A stretch of DNA of 64,000 nucleotides from positions 1 to 64,000 of the forward strand of contig JACYLU010000004.1 of assembly GCA_015272325.1 (NCBI GenBank). The letters are read 5' to 3'. The position numbers and the translations under genes are program-made. Position 1 is the first letter of the stretch. Each line of letters starts with the position of its first letter. The notes below the pieces were generated by a model that was not told where the DNA came from, ran no database searches, and saw only the letters and a program-made list of their open reading frames with translations. This document shows positions 58,501-64,000 of the stretch, in pieces. This DNA comes from Synechococcales cyanobacterium C42_A2020_086. Lineage in GTDB: Bacteria > Cyanobacteriota > Cyanobacteriia > Elainellales > Elainellaceae.

Positions 58501-59534
58501 CCGGAGACATTATTCAGGGTCTGCCGCGCATTGAAGAACTGCTAGAAGCTCGCAAGCCGAAGGAAGCCTGCATTCTAGCTCGTCGACCGGGTACGGCGCA
58601 GGTCGTCTACGGCGACGATGACACCGTTGAGGTGAAGGTGATCGAATCAGATGGCGTGACCACGGAATATCCACTCTTGCCGGGTCAGAACGTGCTAGTG
58701 ATGGATGGACAAGAAGTCAAAGCGGGTGAACCGCTCACTGACGGTCCGGCCAACCCGCACGAGATCCTGGAGATTTTCTTCGACTACCATCGGGAAACGG
58801 AAGGCTCCCATGAAGCGGCTCTTAAGAGCTTGCAGGAGGTGCAGACCTTCTTGGTGAACGAGGTGCAGTCGGTGTATCAGTCGCAGGGCATCGAGATTTC
58901 TGACAAACACATCGAGGTGATTGTGCGGCAGATGACCTCGAAAGCGCGGATTGACGACGGCGGCGACACAACGATGCTGCCCGGTGAACTCGTGGAACTG
59001 CGCCAGATCGAGCAGGTGAATGAGGCTATGTCGATCACTGGCGGCGCTCCGGCCGAATACACGCCGGTCCTGCTGGGGATCACCAAAGCTTCTCTAAACA
59101 CCGACAGTTTCATCTCAGCCGCCAGCTTCCAGGAAACTACTCGCGTCCTTACAGAGGCAGCCATCGAAGGCAAGTCGGATTGGCTGCGCGGTCTCAAGGA
59201 AAACGTGATCATCGGTCGTCTGATTCCGGCGGGTACCGGCTTCAACACCTACGAAGACACCGCCAGCATCGATATCGATCCGCTGTACGACGGCGGCATT
59301 GATTACGACGATGCCGATCTCACCGATATCGTGCTCGATGATCGCACGGCTCGCACCTACGAGCGGGAGGGAGGCTTTGATGTCTTCCCTAGCAATTTGC
59401 GGCCTGGCGAGATGGGCGACTATGGCGCGAACTACGGTATGGGCAGCGTCCAGGATGAGGATGATGACTCCTTCTCGTCGATTCTGGAAGACGACTACGG
59501 CTCGACTGACCCTGATGACGAGGACGACGAGTAA
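55518..59534 (+). CDS. rpoC2: RNA polymerase beta-prime subunit (C-terminal part)
   Basis: A 1338-residue RpoC2, the C-terminal part of beta-prime. The bridge helix/trigger loop region is [40 protein letters not shown], and the second zinc-binding part is [21 protein letters not shown] long insertion of barrel-sandwich hybrid repeats fills the middle, as in all cyanobacteria. The tail is strongly acidic ([20 protein letters not shown]). It ends the operon. A hairpin follows 48 bases later. Confidence 0.98.
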   Translation: MTAEQQSIQKSEQPMVFRNRVVDKGQLRRLIAWAFTHYGTARTAQVADELKDLGFRFATRAGVSISVDDLQVPPKKRQLLDAAEEEIRETENRYTRGEITEVERFQKVIDTWNGTSEELKNEVVRHFRESNPLNSVYMMAFSGARGNISQVRQLVGMRGLMANPQGEIIDLPIKTNFREGLTVTEYIISSYGARKGLVDTALRTADSGYLTRRLVDVSQDVIIRELDCGTERGISVRSMTDGERVLIPLQDRLLGRIAARDVVHPQTGEVIVSRNQAISDDLAKAIGKANVEEVFVRSPLTCEASRSVCQLCYGWSLAHASLVDLGEAVGIIAAQSIGEPGTQLTMRTFHTGGTFTGEMAPQIRASFDGVVHTKPKQFRSRAFRTSHGEDAVISEVSVDLTIESADGRKETSTVPSGSIVFVRDGESVKAGKILVEMPSTGRVRKVTEKATKDVASDLAGEVKFADVVPEEKKDRQGNTTRIAQRGGLIWILSGEVYNLPPGAEPVVKNGDRVDSNSILAETKLITENGGVVRIPQESEGNKGGREIEIITASVLLDEARVIAESQQGREHYLIETQSGQRFSLIATPGTKVANGQVVAELIDDRYHTQTGGIIKFSGVEVAKKGKAKQGYEVVQGGTILWIPEEAHEVNKDISLLLVEDGQYVEAGTEVVKDIFCQSNGVVEVTQKNDILREIVIKPGELHLADNPEAVLSKDGTIVSPGQEVMPGLVVDELRYVEYVEGPEGPALLLRPVTEFTVPDEPAVPSQASTREESGCSIQLRAVQRIPYKDGERVKSVEGLELLRTQLVLEIEKEAPQLAADIELVPDETDPTVMRLQLVILESLVIRRDVAADQTQGSTLTRLLVQDGDQIAPGAVVARTEIQCKEAGEVRGVREDGEAIRRILVMRQADLTTVSTEGKTPTVKVGDLVVAGSSAIASGVITPDSGQVVEVAEDHIVLRIARPYRVSAGAVLHINDGDLVQRGDNLVLLVFERAKTGDIIQGLPRIEELLEARKPKEACILARRPGTAQVVYGDDDTVEVKVIESDGVTTEYPLLPGQNVLVMDGQEVKAGEPLTDGPANPHEILEIFFDYHRETEGSHEAALKSLQEVQTFLVNEVQSVYQSQGIEISDKHIEVIVRQMTSKARIDDGGDTTMLPGELVELRQIEQVNEAMSITGGAPAEYTPVLLGITKASLNTDSFISAASFQETTRVLTEAAIEGKSDWLRGLKENVIIGRLIPAGTGFNTYEDTASIDIDPLYDGGIDYDDADLTDIVLDDRTARTYEREGGFDVFPSNLRPGEMGDYGANYGMGSVQDEDDDSFSSILEDDYGSTDPDDEDDE

Positions 59535-59581
59535 TCTCCACCCAGAAGGGTTCATCGCTTAACCATGGCTAGACAACTGAG

Positions 59582-59602
59582 TGCAGGGGCTATGCCTCTG
59601 CA
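59582..59602. terminator. Hairpin between rpoC2 and azlD
   Basis: TGCAGGGGCTATGCCTCTGCA folds into a nine-pair stem with one G-T pair. It lies between the convergent rpoC2 and azlD genes. No U-run follows, so it may be a weak or two-way terminator. Confidence 0.5.
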
Positions 59603-59626
59603 TTCGGTGTATTGGAGCACTCTGAG

Positions 59627-59959
59627 CTAATGATGAGCCGCAACGACGCCCCACTGCCAGAGCAGAAATACCCCCATGCCGACAGCAATCGTCAACAGCA
59701 GATTTTTGCGCCACAGCCCGACCGTCACAGCGGCTAGTGCTCCCACCATGCGAGCGTTGGCTAAAGTCAGGGAAAGCTCCTCTCCTGTAGGCATGAGCAC
59801 AGCAGGCACGACAATCGCCGTCAGCACTGTCGGCGGCACATAGCGCAGCAGTTGCAAAAACCAATCCGATAGCTTGAGGCGGCCACTCAGCGCCAGCACC
59901 GGGTAGCGAATGGCCAGCGTCACCAGCATCATGCCCATGATCAACAGCAGTTCATTCAT
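59627..59959 (-). CDS. azlD: AzlD-type small transport subunit
   Basis: A 110-residue protein with three or four membrane helices ([40 protein letters not shown] and others). It is the AzlD partner of the AzlC branched-chain amino acid exporter (YgaZ/YgaH-like). Its start overlaps the azlC stop by eight bases. Substrate is inferred from family only. Confidence 0.9.
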   Translation of the reverse strand: MNELLLIMGMMLVTLAIRYPVLALSGRLKLSDWFLQLLRYVPPTVLTAIVVPAVLMPTGEELSLTLANARMVGALAAVTVGLWRKNLLLTIAVGMGVFLLWQWGVVAAHH

Positions 59960-60686
59960 GGTGCATCCTCCTGAGATTGGTCAGCTTTTCTGCCAGTACG
60001 CCCGCTGCCATACCCAGGATCGCGGCAACCATCAGCCCCAACTGATGCGGCAAGCCGTGAGTGAGCAGGGATACCCCACCCGCCACCAGAACTGCTGCGA
60101 TCGTGGGATGACTCTGCAGATAGGGAAGGATCATGCCAATAAACGTGACCGACATGGCAAAATCCAGCCCCCAGTTGGCCACGTTGGGGAGCATTTGCCC
60201 CAGCGTTAACCCGATCCAGGTAAAGACCTGCCAATTGAGGTACATCAGCACAGAGGCTCCCAAGTAATACCAGTGCTTGTAGGGAGACGGATCTGGCTGA
60301 TGATAGCGGGCAATAGCAACAGCAAACGCTTCGTCGGTTAACCAAAAGCCTATCGGTACTTTCCACGCCTGCGGCAAATGTCGGATGTGGGGCAGCAAAC
60401 TTATCGCATAGAGCAAGTGCCGCAGATTCACCACAAAGGTTGTGAGAATGATCAGCGGCAGCGGAGTTCCAGCCGCCAACAGCCCCAGGGCGATAAACTG
60501 GGACGACCCAGCAAACACCAATGCAGACATCCCCAGCGCCCCAGCAAAGGATAGCCCGCTGCTGGTTGCTAGCGTTCCAAAGATCATTCCGAAGGGAATG
60601 GCACCCACTACCAAGGGCACAATGGCTCGGCAGCCCGCCCAAAACTCCGTTTGCGGGGATGGAGTAGCGGCAACACGCATCTTCAT
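59952..60686 (-). CDS. azlC: AzlC-family amino acid exporter subunit
   Basis: A 244-residue membrane protein of the AzlC/YgaZ family. Family features are the N-terminal [40 protein letters not shown] and [15 protein letters not shown]. It should export branched-chain amino acids or related compounds together with AzlD. I start at ATG 60686, where homology begins; the frame runs 37 codons further. An AraC-type regulator gene lies 107 bases upstream on the same strand and may control the pair. Confidence 0.92.
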   Translation of the reverse strand: MKMRVAATPSPQTEFWAGCRAIVPLVVGAIPFGMIFGTLATSSGLSFAGALGMSALVFAGSSQFIALGLLAAGTPLPLIILTTFVVNLRHLLYAISLLPHIRHLPQAWKVPIGFWLTDEAFAVAIARYHQPDPSPYKHWYYLGASVLMYLNWQVFTWIGLTLGQMLPNVANWGLDFAMSVTFIGMILPYLQSHPTIAAVLVAGGVSLLTHGLPHQLGLMVAAILGMAAGVLAEKLTNLRRMHHE

Positions 60687-60793
60687 GGGTCTCTCAATGT
60701 TGCGACTCTCAACGACTTCTACAAAACCGCCTCCAGTGTAGTTAGGCAGGAGAAGTCCGTCTTGAACGTTTTTGCAGGAACCCAACTGGCCAT

Positions 60794-61639
60794 TCAATGG
60801 GTCAAAAACCGGCAGCCCTTGGCATAGTGCCCAGGAGTAACGCCCACCCAGCGCTTGAAGTGGCGATTCAAATGGCTCTGATCACTAAACCCCGTCTCAA
60901 CGGCGACTTGAGCAATCGGCATGTCCAGCGCCAGCAGAGCTTTTGCCCGATTGATGCGCAACTGGAGCAGATAGGCATGGGGAGGTAGCCCGACGTCTCG
61001 CTGAAACACCCGCAGCAGCCGCAGAGGTTTCAAGTGGGCAATGGTCGCGAGCTGTTCCAGCGATACGGATTCGGCATAGTGAGCGGCGAGATACTCAAGC
61101 ACCTGCTGCACGGCACGGCTGTCGCGTCCCATGGTCGTCCAGTTTAGGCGGCATTCGGCGTGGCGCTGCACCAGCCGAGCAAACGTCCAGAGAAACTGCG
61201 ACTCGCGCTCCAGCGGCAGATCGGATCGTTCCAGGAGCATGTGTAGTGCCCGCAGCCCTTGCGCTAGCTCTTCATCAACAATCACCGGCACAGGAAAGTA
61301 AGGAATCTGTGAAGCTGCGTACTTTGGCTGGAGTTGACCTACGGTGCTTTGCAGCAGCGCTATGGATGGATAGAACATGCGATACTGCCAGCCGCTAGGA
61401 ATGCCTGCATGGCCGGTATGCACCTCCCCTGGATGCACAATCACAATATTATTGGCGATGGCTTGATGGGTCGCGCCTTGATAGTTGAATTCCTCGACAC
61501 CGGCATCAATCACGCCGATGGCGTAGCCCTCGTGGGTATGGCGAGCAAACGAGTGAGTGACATAGGTTGCCCGCAGCAGCTCCATGTTTCCCAGAACCGG
61601 GTCACGCCAGAAGAATGCCTGCTCTTTGGGGGGCGGCAT
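60794..61639 (-). CDS. AraC-family transcriptional regulator
   Basis: About 281 residues. An N-terminal AraC-type cupin ([20 protein letters not shown]) probably senses a small molecule. Two helix-turn-helix motifs follow at the C-terminus ([20 protein letters not shown] and [20 protein letters not shown], then [12 protein letters not shown]). It lies directly upstream of azlC-azlD, as in many bacteria where such a regulator controls an exporter. I use ATG 61639; an in-frame TTG at 61705 is less likely. Confidence 0.88.
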   Translation of the reverse strand: MPPPKEQAFFWRDPVLGNMELLRATYVTHSFARHTHEGYAIGVIDAGVEEFNYQGATHQAIANNIVIVHPGEVHTGHAGIPSGWQYRMFYPSIALLQSTVGQLQPKYAASQIPYFPVPVIVDEELAQGLRALHMLLERSDLPLERESQFLWTFARLVQRHAECRLNWTTMGRDSRAVQQVLEYLAAHYAESVSLEQLATIAHLKPLRLLRVFQRDVGLPPHAYLLQLRINRAKALLALDMPIAQVAVETGFSDQSHLNRHFKRWVGVTPGHYAKGCRFLTH

Positions 61640-61970
61640 CGGTGCAGCTCGGGATAATAAAGCAACTGAAGGTGATCGAGCTGATGCAGAAGAGGTCCTC
61701 AGCAATGCTTTGCCTCCTGGATCCAGACGGCGTTCGTTTTCTAGTGTGCCAGCTCTCTAGCATACGCGGCTGACGCAATTGGGTCTTGGATATTTTTTCA
61801 CGACTATTCTGCGACGGCTGCTGCCCCAGTGCTAATCCAGTGCCGGCCTCCTCAACAAAGTTGATGCTGCTGCAAAAAATTCAACTAGTATGTAGCAGAC
61901 GCACCCCCACAGAGGCAGGGTGTCTCTTCTCCTCAATGATTCTCACTGACTTTAAACCGGCAAGAGAGCT
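61640..61970. other. Divergent region before the M15 peptidase gene
   Basis: No gene. GCACCC...GGGTGT near 61899-61922 could form a short hairpin. Promoters for both flanking genes should be here, but none is clear. Confidence 0.35.
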
Positions 61971-63638
61971 ATGGCAGGACTAAGCGCCGATCAGCGGAAC
62001 GACTATTACCTCACTGAGGCCACCCGCACCGGGATTCACAAGCCGATTTTGGCGGCGCTCTATGCAGTCCACCGTCGTCCCAGTCTTGGGGATGGAGAAT
62101 GGGGATTGGGGATCTCGCCCGCCAATCGCATTCCGCTGGAGCAGGTTAACACCTTTGCGGGGCAGGTGCAGTTTGCAGCTAATACCGTACGCAGCCTGAT
62201 CAACCAGCTAATAGCCCAGGGCTGGACCGGGCAAGAGCTGTGGAACGCCGAGCAGGGGTGCTACAGTGAGCGGCTCATTGAAATCTTGGGCAGTGGCTAC
62301 AGCCCCTCGACCAGCGATCAGTTCGCGGCTCGTCTAGAACCCAGTGATGATCAACAGTTGCTGGAGGCCTATCGGCACGATTGGATGCTTGACAGCAAGG
62401 CAGCCGAACTGCCAACCAACCTAGAGTTTGTCGATGCTGCGCTGCTGCAATTCATCGAGCCATTGCCACGCTTTTATTTGGGGTTGTCGTACCAGCGTCT
62501 GGCACTGCTAGAAGCGGCTCGACTCTGGCGCAAATTGGATTCCCGCCCTGCCACGATAGCCGCACTGCTGCACACCTCAGAAACAGATCCAGCCTTGTCT
62601 CAGATGGATAGTGCTCAGCTCGATCCGTTGCTGCTGCAATGGCTTCAGCAAAGCATGCCCGATTATGCTGGCTATCCCCACCAACGGGAGGCATTGCTGC
62701 GGCTGACCCAGCTCTGGCAGCAGTTAGACTCCCGCGAGGTTGCCATTGCCCGCCTCGCAACCCATGCCTCGGCCGAAGTTAGTATCCAGGTGGTTGATCC
62801 GGCTTTGGTGGCGTTTGTGCAGCGCGTTCCCCAGACCTATCAGGGCAAGGGCGATCAGCGCAACACCCTGACGGAAACCTACCGACTCTGGTATGGACTG
62901 GAGTCCCGTGGAGCAGCCCTGAAGCAACTGGGAGTCGATCCGCAAGTACTGACGGCTAGCAATCCCAACCGCACGGCATTGATGAACACCGCAGCTCAAT
63001 TAGACCGCTCGCTGCTGGAGTTTGTGAAGCGGCTGCCCGCCCTCTACCAGGAAACGGAAACCCAGCGAGAAGCCCTGCTGCAGCTCGTACAGCATTGGCG
63101 CAACATCGACGGGCGGGAGAAAACCCTGCAAGCTCTAGTCGACGATGTGCAGCGCATGGAAACCGCTCGTCGCGATTCCCTGGATGCGGCTCCTGCGCCT
63201 GAACCCATAGCCCTACCACCGCGCCCACCTCGTTGGACCTGCGACACCCTGCAACTGCACGCGGCGATCCTGACCAACGGCAACTTTACTTGGGCAGAAG
63301 CCACCCACGGCGGTAAATATCTGCCGCCCAATCAAGCCGTTGTGGATGCCATTGTGCGTATGGCCGAGTTGACGCAGCAAGCCCGAGACCGCATTGGCCG
63401 CCCCCTGCGAATTCTGACTTGGTATCGTCCGGCTGAAGCCGATCCCCAGCGCAGCGGCACCGTCCGCAATCGCCACGCCCTCGGTGATGCCATCGAGTTC
63501 TACTGTGATGGGCTAACCGGGTCGCAACTCTACCGTGCCCTTGATCCGTGGTGGATCGGCGGGTTGGGACGATACCGCGCCTATCCCGAGCTGTGTTACC
63601 TAGATGCTCGCCCAGACCCTGCTCGTTGGACCCGCTGA
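61971..63638 (+). CDS. M15-type peptidase with four internal repeats
   Basis: A 555-residue protein. The C-terminal part (about residues 425-545) is a peptidase M15-like zinc domain. It shows NFTWAEATHGGKYLPP, ILTWYRPAEA and the metal-binding H502-x-x-x-D506 in RNRHALGDAIEF, suggesting D-Ala-D-Ala carboxypeptidase-like action on peptidoglycan. Before it are four repeats of about 46-48 residues at about 154-200, 217-262, 275-320 and 343-390, each with LxxFV..LP..Y...QR.AL......W..LDSR. The first 110 residues may be a lysozyme-like segment. No signal peptide is visible, so how it reaches the wall is unclear. Confidence 0.8.
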   Translation: MAGLSADQRNDYYLTEATRTGIHKPILAALYAVHRRPSLGDGEWGLGISPANRIPLEQVNTFAGQVQFAANTVRSLINQLIAQGWTGQELWNAEQGCYSERLIEILGSGYSPSTSDQFAARLEPSDDQQLLEAYRHDWMLDSKAAELPTNLEFVDAALLQFIEPLPRFYLGLSYQRLALLEAARLWRKLDSRPATIAALLHTSETDPALSQMDSAQLDPLLLQWLQQSMPDYAGYPHQREALLRLTQLWQQLDSREVAIARLATHASAEVSIQVVDPALVAFVQRVPQTYQGKGDQRNTLTETYRLWYGLESRGAALKQLGVDPQVLTASNPNRTALMNTAAQLDRSLLEFVKRLPALYQETETQREALLQLVQHWRNIDGREKTLQALVDDVQRMETARRDSLDAAPAPEPIALPPRPPRWTCDTLQLHAAILTNGNFTWAEATHGGKYLPPNQAVVDAIVRMAELTQQARDRIGRPLRILTWYRPAEADPQRSGTVRNRHALGDAIEFYCDGLTGSQLYRALDPWWIGGLGRYRAYPELCYLDARPDPARWTR

Positions 63639-63854
63639 AAACCCGGTTTCATCTTACTGGTTTCATCTCAAGGGAATGGGCAATGCTGAAATGCCTCTAG
63701 TTCTCGCTACACTGAATTGCGGATTTTGAGGGCAAGCCGTTGTAATGATCTCTAGTAATGATCTAAATAAAGGATGATGAGATTGGGGAGCCTCGAGGGC
63801 ACCCTAGAAGCGAACATTACCTCCTTGTTGACCTACATTTGGTGCGCCGCCATC
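63639..63854. other. Intergenic region near the right edge
   Basis: No gene. GTAATGATCT repeats as GTAATGATCTCTAGTAATGATCT around 63741-63763, and GGTTTCATCT occurs twice near 63647 and 63659. Confidence 0.35.
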
Positions 63855-64000
63855 ATGTCAGCCCATGTCACTCTCGTACAGCCTAGGTTGGCTCAAGCTT
63901 CGCGATCGGTTTCTATATCCGCGTTGCCGCTCCAGCACATTTGGATGGCGAGTTCCGGCATTCTCACTCTGCTCTTGCTGGCCTTAGCAATCTATACCCG
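63855..64000 (+). CDS. Start of a membrane protein, cut by the window
   Basis: An open frame from ATG 63855 runs off the window end after 48 codons. A hydrophobic stretch near its end (MASSGILTLLLLALAIYT) suggests a membrane or exported protein. The family cannot be told from this piece. Confidence 0.45.
   Translation, partial: MSAHVTLVQPRLAQASRSVSISALPLQHIWMASSGILTLLLLALAIYT

Overview
The window comes from a cyanobacterium. The beta-prime subunit of RNA polymerase is split into rpoC1 and rpoC2. There is a soluble cytochrome c6, a single-helix high-light-inducible protein, a DUF4278 protein, a cyanobacterial gas-vesicle cluster and HIP1-type GCGATCGC sites. Most of the window looks GC-rich by eye, roughly mid-50s percent. 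A gas-vacuolate, possibly filamentous organism able to ferment in the dark is a reasonable inference, but I cannot name the genus.

Layout. (1) Bases 1-9160 are an accessory region built like an integron cassette array without a visible integrase. Imperfect inverted repeats of the form CTAAC...GTTAG, with the extra unpaired base typical of attC sites, separate four cargo blocks. These are a TPR lipoprotein, a 1434-residue NACHT-type NTPase with a C-terminal PD-(D/E)XK-like nuclease motif followed by an antitoxin/PIN toxin pair, a protein-kinase-like protein, and a HigB/HigA pair. A fifth block has no gene but carries spaced GCGATC motifs. The first two blocks look more AT-rich than the rest of the window. 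(2) 9294-16190 holds tsaD, a PEP-synthase-like protein, and a tightly overlapping biotin set: bioF, an alpha/beta hydrolase and bioC. (3) 16251-22886, on the minus strand, is a fermentation set: adhE, pflB and pflA (pyruvate to acetyl-CoA and formate, then ethanol). (4) 23587-31730 holds a GT9 glycosyltransferase with a GmhB-like phosphatase, pentapeptide and TPR proteins, sepF, a His-rich secreted protein, and the petJ / petR / petP copper-responsive electron-carrier switch. (5) 31930-40270, minus strand, is DUF4278 followed by gas-vesicle genes in transcription order gvpA-gvpC-gvpN-gvpJ-gvpK-gvpF-gvpG. Upstream of gvpA lie a small unknown protein and a two-domain Cdc48-like AAA+ ATPase that probably belong to the cluster. 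(6) 40509-47988 holds menD, a frameshifted IS200-like/RAYT transposase flanked by REP-like sequences, an HMA metal-binding protein, a lone NrdG-like radical SAM protein, a flavin oxidoreductase, an hli gene with an HLR1-like box, a decayed IS1-family element and hisD. (7) 48223-59534 is the conserved rpsT-tatD-rpoB-rpoC1-rpoC2 block. (8) 59627-64000 holds azlD-azlC with an AraC regulator, an M15-type peptidase with four internal repeats, and the start of a membrane protein cut by the window edge.

The best candidates for an undescribed system are the cassette-borne NACHT-nuclease next to a toxin-antitoxin pair, and the expanded gas-vesicle locus, in which GvpC carries a C-terminal winged-helix-like domain and the neighbouring AAA+ ATPase has an N-terminus that resembles gas-vesicle proteins.
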